Part shown: positions 1-5,891 of the stretch, in pieces | How the letters are laid out: every line of letters begins with the position of its first letter | Numbering within the stretch: the first letter of the stretch is position 1 | DNA from: Campylobacterota bacterium | Lineage (GTDB): Bacteria > Campylobacterota > Campylobacteria > Campylobacterales > JALSKU01 | DNA: 9,327 nucleotides | NCBI GenBank assembly: GCA_013153915.1 | Contig: JAADDL010000056.1 | Location: 1 to 9,327 of the forward strand | Reading direction: 5' to 3' | Position numbers and translations under genes: made by a program | The notes under the pieces: generated by a model | Databases searched by the model: none | What the model saw: the letters and a program-made list of their open reading frames with translations, nothing else | What the model was told of the DNA's origin: nothing

Positions 1-821
1 GCTTTGGAACTACTAGGATCTGGGTCTTTTCCGCTCCAAGAGGGGTCTCCTTTTGGAGGATTGTCTATGACTTTTATCACTCCGTTGACTATATCGTCGA
101 TGTAAGTAAAGTCTCTTTGCATCTCTCCGTAGTTAAACACATCTATAGGTCTATCCTCTATGATAGCTTTTGTAAATAAAAATAGAGCCATATCGGGTCT
201 GCCCCAAGGTCCGTAAACCGTAAAAAATCTCAAGCCCGTTGTCGGCAATCCATATAGATGAGAGTAAACATGAGCCATAAGCTCGTTTGATTTTTTACTT
301 GCGGCATATAGACTGATAGGGTGGTCTACATTGTCTTTCGTGCTAAAGGGTTGATTTTCATTGAGTCCGTAAACGCTGGAGCTACTGGCATAACTAAGAG
401 CTTTTACCCCATTGTGCCTACAACACTCCAAAATATTTACAAATCCCACTATATTGCTATCTACATAAGCGTGCGGATTGGTCAACGAGTATCTCACTCC
501 GGCTTGTGCCGCTAAGTTGCAAACCTTATCGAATTTCTCCTCTTTGAAAAGTTTTTCCAGAGTCTCTCTATCTTCCAGATTAGCCTTTATAAATCTATAA
601 TTTGGCATACTCTTTGAAGTTATAAGTTTATTTTCGGGTATATCTTTGCCTTCTTTTATATCGTTTATGATGCCCGTTCTTTGGAGTCGTCCATACTTGA
701 CATTTTGGTCGTAGTAGTCGTTTATATTATCAAGTCCGACCACTTCGTCGCCTCTTTCAAGAAGTTTCAGAGCCAAATGGCTACCTATAAAACCTGCCGT
801 ACCGGTTACTAGTATCTTCAC
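1..821 (-). CDS. NAD-dependent nucleotide-sugar epimerase, UDP-glucuronate 4-epimerase-like (3' end outside window)
   Basis: Extended short-chain dehydrogenase/reductase of the nucleotide-sugar epimerase group; in this family NAD(H) carries out a transient oxidation that inverts a sugar carbon, feeding capsule, LPS or glycan synthesis in the cytoplasm. 273 codons are visible. The N-terminal Rossmann motif is TGTAGFIG (residues 6-13), with an acidic residue after strand 2 (VVGLDN, D31). The catalytic set is the serine run at 146-149 and the YAASK motif (Y172, K176). The RFFTVYGPWGRPDM stretch (198-211) is typical of the UDP-glucuronate 4-epimerase/CapI/LspL subgroup. About 60-80 C-terminal residues are expected beyond the edge. 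The start is GTG at 821-819, supported by AAGGAG at 834-829 and by a one-base overlap with the stop of the upstream HD gene, so translation is probably coupled. The family is clear; the exact sugar substrate is inferred. Confidence 0.9.
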   Translation of the reverse strand, partial: MKILVTGTAGFIGSHLALKLLERGDEVVGLDNINDYYDQNVKYGRLQRTGIINDIKEGKDIPENKLITSKSMPNYRFIKANLEDRETLEKLFKEEKFDKVCNLAAQAGVRYSLTNPHAYVDSNIVGFVNILECCRHNGVKALSYASSSSVYGLNENQPFSTKDNVDHPISLYAASKKSNELMAHVYSHLYGLPTTGLRFFTVYGPWGRPDMALFLFTKAIIEDRPIDVFNYGEMQRDFTYIDDIVNGVIKVIDNPPKGDPSWSGKDPDPSSSK

Positions 822-1390
822 TACAACTCTCCTTTGAGTCCGAGGGCTTCGGCATCCTTTTTCATGCCCTCTATAACTTCGCTTATAAGTTCATTTAGAT
901 CCATCCCGAGCATATCGGCTCCTTTTTGTATGGTCTCTCTATCCACGCCGGCGGCAAAAGACTTTTGTTTCCACTTCTTTTTTACCGATTTGGGAGTAAG
1001 ATCAAGTATGCTTTTTGAGGGTCTGACATACACGCAAGCACTCACAAGCCCCGTTAGTTCATCTACCGCGTAAAGAGTCTTTTCCATAAGGCTTTTTGGC
1101 TCCACATCGGTACAAATACCGTAAGCGTGACTCATCATCGCTCTAATAATCACATCGTCATAACCTCTCTCTTTAAGAATCTCTTTGGCTTTATAGCAGT
1201 GCTGATTAGGATATTTGCCGTAGTCAAGATCGTGCAAAAGCCCTACAACGCCCCAAAGTTCTTCATCTTCACCGAATTTTTTAGCAAAATGTCTCATAGC
1301 GCTTTCGACCGCAAGCCCATGCTTGACAAGAGAGTCGTTGTCGTTATACTCCTTTAAAAGTTCTAAAGCTTTATCTCTATCTACTTGCAT
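821..1390 (-). CDS. HD-superfamily predicted hydrolase (COG2316-like)
   Basis: A 189-residue cytoplasmic protein with a metal-binding HD domain. Visible candidate ligands are H24, the H53-D54 pair in LLHDLDYGKYP, H64, H88 in MMSHAYG and D110 in YAVDELTG. The C-terminal half carries YVRPSKS (121-127), then SVKKKWKQKSFAAGVDRE (135-152). As I recall, this arrangement marks the widespread COG2316 predicted-hydrolase family rather than HD-GYP or RelA/SpoT enzymes. HD proteins are usually phosphohydrolases, but no substrate is established here. The ATG at 1390 has AAGGA at 1400-1396, spaced 5 nt. It is the first gene of a two-gene unit with the sugar epimerase. That neighbour could hint at nucleotide or sugar metabolism, but co-location alone is weak evidence. 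Confidence 0.85.
   Translation of the reverse strand: MQVDRDKALELLKEYNDNDSLVKHGLAVESAMRHFAKKFGEDEELWGVVGLLHDLDYGKYPNQHCYKAKEILKERGYDDVIIRAMMSHAYGICTDVEPKSLMEKTLYAVDELTGLVSACVYVRPSKSILDLTPKSVKKKWKQKSFAAGVDRETIQKGADMLGMDLNELISEVIEGMKKDAEALGLKGEL
829..834 (-). promoter_or_regulatory. Ribosome binding site fixing the epimerase GTG start
   Basis: Read on the minus strand this is AAGGAG, 7 nt upstream of the GTG at 821-819. It lies inside the last codons of the HD gene. Together with the TAGTG stop/start overlap it supports GTG as the true initiator. Confidence 0.7.
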
Positions 1391-1419
1391 ATTTTTCCTT
1401 TTATGGTCTTTTATGTGTT

Positions 1420-1425
1420 ATTTTA
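1420..1425 (-). promoter_or_regulatory. Candidate -10 box for the HD hydrolase/epimerase unit
   Basis: The minus strand reads TTTTGATAAAATAACAC here; TAAAAT is a plausible -10 hexamer about 30 nt upstream of the ATG at 1390. No convincing -35 hexamer is seen, which is usual for housekeeping promoters in this group. Other AT-rich hexamers in this short region could serve instead. Confidence 0.35.
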
Positions 1426-1447
1426 TCAAAACTTGGATTATTTATTG

Positions 1448-1453
1448 TATAAT
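1448..1453 (+). promoter_or_regulatory. Candidate -10 box (TATAAT) for the transporter gene
   Basis: A perfect TATAAT lies 28 nt upstream of the ATG at 1482, predicting a leader of about 20 nt. There is no good -35 at 16-18 bp spacing, and the upstream sequence is T-rich, as in Campylobacter/Helicobacter sigma-70 promoters. It sits in the 91-bp divergent intergenic region shared with the HD hydrolase gene. Confidence 0.6.
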
Positions 1454-1481
1454 TGCGTAATTTTATATAAAGTTTTAGCGA

Positions 1482-3062
1482 ATGATACATAGCGATATTT
1501 TTTATCTTTTTTTGATTATCTCTCTTGGATATTTGGTCGGAAATATCAAGATAAAAGGTTTTTCTCTCGATATTTCAGCCATGCTGATAGTAGCTTTGGC
1601 AGCGGGGCACTTCGGGCTTGTGGTCTCCGAGGAGTTTAAATTTTTCGGACTTGCTATATTTATCTATGCCGTAGGCTTGCAGTCGGGTCCCGGTTTTTTC
1701 GAAACTATAAAAACTGAAGGTATCAAGTTCAATATCTTAGCCGCCACTTTGCTTTTGATGATACTCTCTGTCATCACCCTTACATCCAAACACTTCTCTC
1801 TCCCCTCTACCGCCATAGACGGCATATTTACTGGAGCACTCTCTAGCGTACCCTCTTTGGCTGCGGCACTTGAGATAAAAGATGACCCCTCTATGTCGGT
1901 GCTTTTTGGTATGATTTACCCTTTTGCCATAGTCGCAACGGTGCTTTTTATAAGATTTTTACCTATTTTATTTAGAGTTGACATACAAAAAGAGATAGAG
2001 GATTACGAAAAAGAGGAGAGAAGCAAACACCCTGAAGTTTTAGTGAAAAATTTCAAGATAACAAATCAAAACTTCAAAAAAGAGAGTATCAAAAAGTCAA
2101 AACTTGAAAAGATGACAGATACTATCATCCAAAGGGTAGAATCGGCAAAACAGCAGGATGTGGATAAAGATATAACATTGCATTACGGAGACATCATAAG
2201 GGTTTCTGGCAAAAAAGAGAATTTGGAAAATGTCGGGCTTATCGTAGGCGAAGAGGTTGCAAGCGATTTTTCTTTCCATGATGATATGAAAGTCTATAGG
2301 CTTTTAGTCACTTCAAAAAATATCGTAGGTAAAAAGATTGCCGATATAAAAGAGTTAAAAAGCTTAGGAGCGGTTATAACGAGAGTTAGAAGAAGCGGCA
2401 TAGACATACACCCGTATCCGGATATGACTTTGATGCTGGGAGATAAACTCTATGTGATAGCCCCTAGAAAGTATGGAGAAAAATTGACCCAAATCATAGG
2501 AAATAGTTTGCAAAAATACCCTGCCGCAGACTTTTTGCCTATATCTTTGGGTATCGTTTTTGGCATACTTCTTGGAAGTATCCCTTTTCACATCCCTGTT
2601 GTCGGAGATATAAAGCTGAGTTTTGTCGGAGGGATACTCATAACCGCTTTGATATTGGGAAGAATAGGTCGAGTAGGACCTATCGTTTGGCAAATGTCTC
2701 CCCACTCTACAACTTTGATGAAAACCTTGGGACAGTTGATATTTATAGCTGCTATCGGTACGAATGCGGGTAAATACCTGCTCCAAGCTATAAGTGATAA
2801 CGGTTTTTTACCTATCTATATAGCGCTTTTCGGGCTCATCTTTTCACTATTTGTTATGACGATGTTTTGCAGATTTGTTTTAAAGATGAACTTTTTGACG
2901 ATACTTGGACTCTTAAGCGGCTCCATGACTTCGACTCCCTCTTTAACCATGGCAAACAACATGACTAAGTCGGATTATCCCTCTATCTCGTATGCTGCCG
3001 TCTATCCTTTATCTTTAGTGTTTGCCATAGTCTTGGCTCAGCTTTTGGTAAAGGTTATGTGA
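1482..3062 (+). CDS. AspT/YidE-type membrane transporter with two central RCK_C (TrkA-C) domains
   Basis: A 526-residue inner-membrane protein built as two homologous membrane halves around a cytoplasmic regulatory part, the layout of the aspartate:alanine exchanger (AAE) family that includes AspT, YidE and YbjL. The N-terminal half (about 1-165) has hydrophobic helices and the motif TGALSSVPSL (117-126). The C-terminal half (about 350-526) repeats it as SGSMTSTPSL (479-488). Between them, a charged linker (168-215) leads into two RCK_C/TrkA_C-like domains (about 185-270 and 270-342; LHYGDIIRVSG and LMLGDKLYVIAP are typical strands). The substrate cannot be read from sequence; family members exchange small carboxylates or amino acids, or are uncharacterised. 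The start is constrained by an in-frame TAG two codons upstream (1476-1478), and the ribosome binding site is weak. The mqnA-like gene follows after one base. Confidence 0.88.
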   Translation: MIHSDIFYLFLIISLGYLVGNIKIKGFSLDISAMLIVALAAGHFGLVVSEEFKFFGLAIFIYAVGLQSGPGFFETIKTEGIKFNILAATLLLMILSVITLTSKHFSLPSTAIDGIFTGALSSVPSLAAALEIKDDPSMSVLFGMIYPFAIVATVLFIRFLPILFRVDIQKEIEDYEKEERSKHPEVLVKNFKITNQNFKKESIKKSKLEKMTDTIIQRVESAKQQDVDKDITLHYGDIIRVSGKKENLENVGLIVGEEVASDFSFHDDMKVYRLLVTSKNIVGKKIADIKELKSLGAVITRVRRSGIDIHPYPDMTLMLGDKLYVIAPRKYGEKLTQIIGNSLQKYPAADFLPISLGIVFGILLGSIPFHIPVVGDIKLSFVGGILITALILGRIGRVGPIVWQMSPHSTTLMKTLGQLIFIAAIGTNAGKYLLQAISDNGFLPIYIALFGLIFSLFVMTMFCRFVLKMNFLTILGLLSGSMTSTPSLTMANNMTKSDYPSISYAAVYPLSLVFAIVLAQLLVKVM

Positions 3063-3063
3063 T

Positions 3064-3705
3064 ATGGTTTTTGGAAAGATAGAGTATCTCAATCTTTTGC
3101 CTTTTGAGTTTTTTATCAAAAAATCGCCTCACACTTACTTAAAAAGAGCGGTCAAAAAGTCTCATCCCGCCGTCATAACCGAACTTTTTTTAAAAAGAAA
3201 GGTGAGTGCCGCATTTATCTCAAGCATAAAAAGCAGAGGCAAAAAGTGTCTTAACGCCGGGATAGTAGCCGACGGAGAGGTGCTAAGCGTTTTTGTATGC
3301 GAAGGCAAAGACAAAGAGGATACGGAGTCTAAAAGCTCAAATATTTTAAAAAAGATACTAAATCTCAAAGGGGAAGTTGTCATCGGTAACAAAGCGCTGC
3401 AAATGTACGCCAAAGGCAACAAGAGGTGTATAGACTTGGCAAAGGAGTGGAAAAAGCAAGAGGGTTTACCGTTTGTTTTTGCACTTTTTTGTATCAACTC
3501 CAAAGATGAATTTTATAAAAAAATGATAAAAAGATTTCTAAAAAGCAATATAAAAATACCCTACTACATAAAGAAAAAAGAGGCTAAAAAACTTGGCTTG
3601 CCTCTTGGGGTGGTGGAGCTGTATCTCGAAAAGATTTCATACAAAATAGGGGAAAAAGAGAGAAAAAGCGTAAAAATTTTTCTTAAAAAAGCTAAAATGG
3701 TATAA
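3064..3705 (+). CDS. mqnA: MqnA-like protein, futalosine-pathway menaquinone synthesis (probable chorismate dehydratase), short form
   Basis: A 213-residue cytoplasmic protein of the MqnA/MqnD (VitK2_biosynth, periplasmic-binding-protein-like) fold. MqnA removes water from chorismate to give 3-enolpyruvylbenzoate, the first step of the futalosine route. Family signatures are KIEYLNLLPF at the N-terminus (5-14; N10 falls where I recall a functionally important Asn in characterised MqnA), HPAVITELFLKRKVSAAFISSI (34-55), VIGNKAL (106-112) and DLAKEWKKQEGLPFVFALF (124-142). It is shorter than typical MqnA (roughly 270-290 residues). The central segment after GIVADGEVLSVFV (66-78) is compressed, and the C-terminus is very lysine-rich. 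The start lies 1 nt after the transporter stop, with AAAGG about 9 nt upstream, so the two genes are probably co-transcribed. MqnA is preferred over MqnD because of the DL..EW....GLPFVFA motif. Confidence 0.8.
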   Translation: MVFGKIEYLNLLPFEFFIKKSPHTYLKRAVKKSHPAVITELFLKRKVSAAFISSIKSRGKKCLNAGIVADGEVLSVFVCEGKDKEDTESKSSNILKKILNLKGEVVIGNKALQMYAKGNKRCIDLAKEWKKQEGLPFVFALFCINSKDEFYKKMIKRFLKSNIKIPYYIKKKEAKKLGLPLGVVELYLEKISYKIGEKERKSVKIFLKKAKMV

Positions 3706-3706
3706 T
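3698..3706 (+). promoter_or_regulatory. Candidate extended -10 promoter (TGGTATAAT) for moaD
   Basis: TGG followed by a perfect TATAAT overlaps the stop codon of the mqnA-like gene and ends 20 nt before the moaD ATG. The TGn extension would compensate for the missing -35. The predicted transcript starts near 3713, giving a leader of about 14 nt that still holds the AAGGG ribosome binding site (3717-3721). moaD can therefore probably be expressed independently of the two genes upstream. Confidence 0.55.
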
Positions 3707-3726
3707 AAAAATAAAAAAGGGTAAAT

Positions 3727-3948
3727 ATGGCGATAGTGGAATTTTTAGGTCCGATGGCTAGAGAAGCTATGAGTGTGGATGTAAATAGTTTAAGAGAGTT
3801 GAAAGAGTATTTCAAAGATGACGAAGAGTTGCAAAAGTGGCTTAAGATCTGTGCCGTTTCGGTAAACGATAAGATAGTCAAGGATCTTGATACTCCTCTA
3901 TCAAAAGAGGATAAAGTATCTCTTTTGCCACCTGTTTGCGGTGGATAA
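3727..3948 (+). CDS. moaD: MoaD, molybdopterin synthase small subunit (sulfur carrier)
   Basis: A 73-residue ubiquitin-like (beta-grasp) protein ending in LLPPVCGG, the C-terminal Gly-Gly tail that is adenylated and then thiocarboxylated before donating sulfur to cyclic pyranopterin monophosphate within the MoaD-MoaE complex. Other family features are the N-terminal strand MAIVEFLGPMA, AVSVNDKIV in the middle, and the acidic/lysine stretch LSKEDKVSLLPP before the tail. Length is slightly below the common 75-85 residues but normal for the family. ATG at 3727 has AAGGG at 3717-3721, spacing 5. Its partner moaE lies 288 bp downstream, separated by a hairpin-rich region. The stop codon (3946-3948) lies inside the left arm of the first hairpin. 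Confidence 0.93.
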   Translation: MAIVEFLGPMAREAMSVDVNSLRELKEYFKDDEELQKWLKICAVSVNDKIVKDLDTPLSKEDKVSLLPPVCGG

Positions 3949-3994
3949 CCGACAACAAAGCACAAGAACTGCTTCTTGTGCGGGTCGGTTATCC
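3943..3994 (+). repeat. Long bipartite inverted repeat overlapping the moaD stop (hairpin 1)
   Basis: The outer arms GGATAACCGAC (3943-3953) and GTCGGTTATCC (3984-3994) are perfect 11-bp complements. Inside, GCACAAGAA (3960-3968) and TTCTTGTGC (3973-3981) form a perfect 9-bp stem with a 4-nt loop. An asymmetric internal loop (6 nt against 2 nt) separates the stems. The left arm begins in the last sense codon of moaD and includes the stop. No U-tract follows, so this is not a canonical intrinsic terminator; a 3'-end stabiliser, a REP-like element or part of a structured RNA are alternatives. Confidence 0.8.
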
Positions 3995-3995
3995 T

Positions 3996-4055
3996 GTAGC
4001 TTTATGTTATGTAAGCCCTTAATCTAAGGATTAAGTGGCGAACATATAAAGCCAC
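3996..4055 (+). repeat. Second long imperfect hairpin (hairpin 2)
   Basis: It starts two bases after hairpin 1. The outer arms GTAGCTTTAT (3996-4005) and ATAAAGCCAC (4046-4055) pair at 9 of 10 positions. Further in come ATGT/ACAT (4009-4012 with 4042-4045), GCC/GGC (4015-4017 with 4037-4039) and a 7-bp tip stem CTTAATC/GATTAAG (4018-4024 with 4029-4035) with loop TAAG. Small bulges interrupt the stem. The nested pairings suggest a folded RNA or a foldback DNA element. I do not recognise it as a named family. Confidence 0.6.
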
Positions 4056-4067
4056 CGGGGCCTTGAA

Positions 4068-4101
4068 GCAAATCGTAATGAGTGAAGCGAATTAGATTTG
4101 C
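4068..4101 (+). repeat. Conserved-loop stem-loop repeat, copy A
   Basis: GCAAATC (4068-4074) pairs with GATTTGC (4095-4101). After one bulged G, TAAT (4076-4079) pairs with ATTA (4091-4094), leaving the 11-nt loop GAGTGAAGCGA. The core TAATGAGTGAAGCGAATTA (4076-4094) recurs in degenerate form in copies B, C and D, while the outer stem sequence is specific to this copy. Confidence 0.75.
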
Positions 4102-4110
4102 GGTTGTATT

Positions 4111-4147
4111 CAACTTCGTTAATAAGCGTAGCGGTTCAACGAAGTTG
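4111..4147 (+). repeat. Conserved-loop stem-loop repeat, copy B
   Basis: A perfect 10-bp stem CAACTTCGTT (4111-4120) with AACGAAGTTG (4138-4147) encloses a 17-nt loop containing AATAAGCGTAGCGGTT. The core matches copy A at about 13 of 19 positions. The whole 37-nt unit matches copy C (4162-4198) at 31 of 37 positions. Confidence 0.8.
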
Positions 4148-4161
4148 CAAGAGTAGCAGTA

Positions 4162-4198
4162 CAACTTCATTAATAAGTGTAGCGATTATACGAAGTTA
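4162..4198 (+). repeat. Conserved-loop stem-loop repeat, copy C
   Basis: A direct repeat of copy B, offset by 51 nt, with 6 differences. AACTTC (4163-4168) pairs with GAAGTT (4192-4197), and TAAT (4171-4174) can pair with ATTA (4185-4188) around the loop AAGTGTAGCG. The inner stem is less perfect than in copy B. Because B and C share stem sequences, their arms could also pair with each other in alternative folds. Confidence 0.75.
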
Positions 4199-4202
4199 TA
4201 TG

Positions 4203-4221
4203 TAATGAGTAAAGAAAATTA
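4203..4221 (+). repeat. Degenerate copy D of the conserved-loop element
   Basis: TAATGAGTAAAGAAAATTA matches the core of copy A at 16 of 19 positions. The three differences all change G or C to A. Only the short TAAT/ATTA stem remains; no outer stem is seen. It ends 6 nt before the moaE ribosome binding site and looks like a decayed copy. Confidence 0.55.
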
Positions 4222-4226
4222 AAAAC

Positions 4227-4230
4227 GGAG
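4227..4230 (+). promoter_or_regulatory. moaE ribosome binding site
   Basis: GGAG, 6 nt upstream of the ATG at 4237. It follows directly after the repeat array, so folding of the array could influence its accessibility. No clear -10 box is seen between 3995 and 4226, so moaE may depend on read-through from moaD. Confidence 0.65.
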
Positions 4231-4236
4231 TTTAAA

Positions 4237-4689
4237 ATGGTTGAAATTTATGAGGGGCCTCTTAATGTCGAAGAGATATTGACAAGATGGTATAACCGAT
4301 TTAAAGATAAAAATTACGGCGCTTTTATCAATTTTGTAGGTATCGTCAGGGATGAAAACGGCATAGACGGGCTTAGCTTTGATATATATGAGCCTATTTT
4401 AAAAGAGTGGTTCAACTCTTGGCAAGAAAAAGCTAAAGAAAAGGGCGCTCACCTCTTGATGGCTCACTCAAAAGGAGATGTGCCAAACCACAAGACTTCA
4501 TATATCTCTGCGGTGCTATCTCCGCAAAGAAAAGTTTCTCTTAAAATGATAGAGGAGTTTGTGGAGGATTTTAAAGCAAATGCGCCTATCTGGAAATATG
4601 ACTTGATAGAGGGCAAGAGAGTTTACGCAAAAGAGAGAAGCTACGAGATAGAGGGTAGCGGATTGTTATTTGAAGGGGAAAAGAAGTGA
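4237..4689 (+). CDS. moaE: MoaE, molybdopterin synthase large (catalytic) subunit
   Basis: A 150-residue cytoplasmic protein that, with thiocarboxylated MoaD, inserts two sulfurs into cyclic pyranopterin monophosphate to make molybdopterin. Visible motifs are GAFINFVGIVRDEN (28-41), matching the family GA...F.G.VR signature with the conserved arginine R38; LSFDIYEPILKEWF (46-59), the counterpart of the LEYEAY segment; HSKGDVPNH (77-85), a variant of the usual HR.G.V..GE loop; and APIWKYD (116-122), whose K120 is the conserved lysine of the active-site PIWK motif. The histidine-loop variation looks normal for Campylobacterota MoaE as I recall it. The stop overlaps the moeA GTG by 4 bases (GTGA), indicating translational coupling. 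Length is typical. Confidence 0.93.
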   Translation: MVEIYEGPLNVEEILTRWYNRFKDKNYGAFINFVGIVRDENGIDGLSFDIYEPILKEWFNSWQEKAKEKGAHLLMAHSKGDVPNHKTSYISAVLSPQRKVSLKMIEEFVEDFKANAPIWKYDLIEGKRVYAKERSYEIEGSGLLFEGEKK

Positions 4690-5891
4690 AAAGATTTATA
4701 AGTTTTAAAGAGTCTATTAAGATATTAAAAGATGCGTTCAATGAAGAGGTTTCTAGCGAACAACTCTTTTTGAGTGAGAGTTTGGGTAGAGTTTTGGCAA
4801 ACGATATAGTGGCAAAAAGCAACTCACCCGAATACGAAACTTCGGGAATGGACGGATATGCCATAAGATACGAAGACCAAGATGACGGAAAGATAAAGAT
4901 CATAGACAAATTGCCCGCAGGTACGGCAAATAGCGTAGAAGTTACCAAAGGTACTTGTATAAAAACTTTTACCGGCTCTTTGATGAGTAAGGGTGCCGAT
5001 ACCCTTATACCCATAGAAAATGTCGAGGTGGAAGGGGATTATATCATTATAAAAGAGAAAGTTCCCAAAGGTTATAGCGTTAGACCCGTGGGTGAAAATT
5101 ACAAAAAAGGTGAAGTGCTTATCAAAAAAGGAACCGTTATAGAGTTTGGTGAGATAGGGGTAATGGCGGGACTTAATATCATCAAAGTAGAGGTAAAAAG
5201 AGAACCTGTCGTTTCCGTATTGGCTACGGGTAGCGAAATACTGGAACTCGGAGAGGAGCAAACAAATATTTCTCAAATACGAAGCACAAACCACTACACC
5301 ATAGAAGCTATCGTAAAGAAAGCAGGAGCAAAAACTCACAACTTGGGCGTTGTCGGAGATGATTTGGATAGTATCAAAAAGGCTATTTTAAATGCGTTGG
5401 AATTTAGCGATATAGTCATAACCACCGGCGGAGTTAGCGTGGGGGATTACGATTTTGTGAAAGATGCTTTAAACACTATAGAAGCTGAAGTGCTAATAAG
5501 CGGAGTAGTCATAAAACCGGGTATGCATATACGAGTCATCAGAGTGGGCAAAAAGTACATCTTCGCGCTTCCCGGTTTTCCTTACTCCTCAGCCGTCACC
5601 ACCATACTATATGTGATTCCTCTCATAAAAAGAATGTTGGGGCTTGACGATAGCTACGATATAGTATATGCGAAAATGAGAGAGGATTATAAAAAAAGAT
5701 CCAAAAAAAGTGAATTTGTTGCCGTCAATCTAACTTACGACAAGGATGGATATAGTGTCGATTTGAAGGGTAAAAAGGTCGGTACGAGCGCAATACTGAC
5801 AAATCTTTTAAACAAACCTGCCTTTTTATGGATAGAGGTGGATGAGGGAGATCTCAAAAAAGGCGATACGGCGAGAATCATAAGAGTATAG
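4686..5891 (+). CDS. moeA: MoeA, molybdopterin molybdenumtransferase
   Basis: A 401-residue protein that hydrolyses adenylated molybdopterin and inserts molybdate to form the mature cofactor. Family landmarks: SGMDGYAIRY (53-62) with D56, the SAMDGYA motif; FTGSLMSKGADTLIPIE (95-111); SVRPVGENYKKGEVL (131-145); ATGSEI (180-185); TTGGVSVGDYDFVK (246-259), the molybdopterin-binding loop with its catalytic acid; KPGMH (277-281); and LPGFPYSS (295-302), where most proteobacterial MoeA have LPGNPVS. Domain IV closes the protein. The start is GTG at 4686, overlapping the moaE stop by 4 bases, with AAGGGGA at 4673-4679. The alpha/beta hydrolase gene follows without a gap. MoeA rather than eukaryote-type gephyrin or MogA, because of full-length domains I-IV. 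Confidence 0.93.
   Translation: MKRFISFKESIKILKDAFNEEVSSEQLFLSESLGRVLANDIVAKSNSPEYETSGMDGYAIRYEDQDDGKIKIIDKLPAGTANSVEVTKGTCIKTFTGSLMSKGADTLIPIENVEVEGDYIIIKEKVPKGYSVRPVGENYKKGEVLIKKGTVIEFGEIGVMAGLNIIKVEVKREPVVSVLATGSEILELGEEQTNISQIRSTNHYTIEAIVKKAGAKTHNLGVVGDDLDSIKKAILNALEFSDIVITTGGVSVGDYDFVKDALNTIEAEVLISGVVIKPGMHIRVIRVGKKYIFALPGFPYSSAVTTILYVIPLIKRMLGLDDSYDIVYAKMREDYKKRSKKSEFVAVNLTYDKDGYSVDLKGKKVGTSAILTNLLNKPAFLWIEVDEGDLKKGDTARIIRV

Noticed and set aside
321..515. A 64-codon plus-strand open frame.
   Set aside because: It lies antisense to the clearly coding epimerase gene and has no ribosome binding site or family-like sequence.
2364..2786. A 140-codon minus-strand open frame inside the transporter gene.
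   Set aside because: The transporter reading frame has strong family motifs across the whole stretch. The antisense frame has low-complexity S/Y/R-rich content and no recognisable domain.
3943..3994. Intrinsic terminator after moaD.
   Set aside because: The stem is strong but is followed by TGTAGCTTTATG rather than a T-tract, so it is listed as an inverted repeat instead.
3943..4101. Known Moco, TPP or cobalamin riboswitch.
   Set aside because: None of the conserved sequence blocks I know for these aptamers is present. GCCACCGGGGCC at 4051-4062 is only superficially reminiscent. A covariance-model search would be decisive.
3943..4198. Integron attC array or CRISPR array.
   Set aside because: The arms do not end in the attC GTTRRRY/RYYYAAC core sites. 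The repeats are neither identical nor regularly spaced, there are no spacer-like unique segments of constant length, and no integrase or cas gene is in view.
4185..4199. ATTATACGAAGTTAT contains an exact 13-bp loxP arm (4187-4199).
   Set aside because: The opposite arm (4161-4173) matches loxP at only about 9 of 13 positions and the spacer is 13 bp rather than 8 bp. Sister copy B has different bases at the same place. No recombinase gene is present, so it is most likely a chance result of the local inverted repeat.
4824..5339. A 171-codon minus-strand open frame inside moeA.
   Set aside because: It is a shadow of the moeA coding sequence, whose conserved motifs run through the region.
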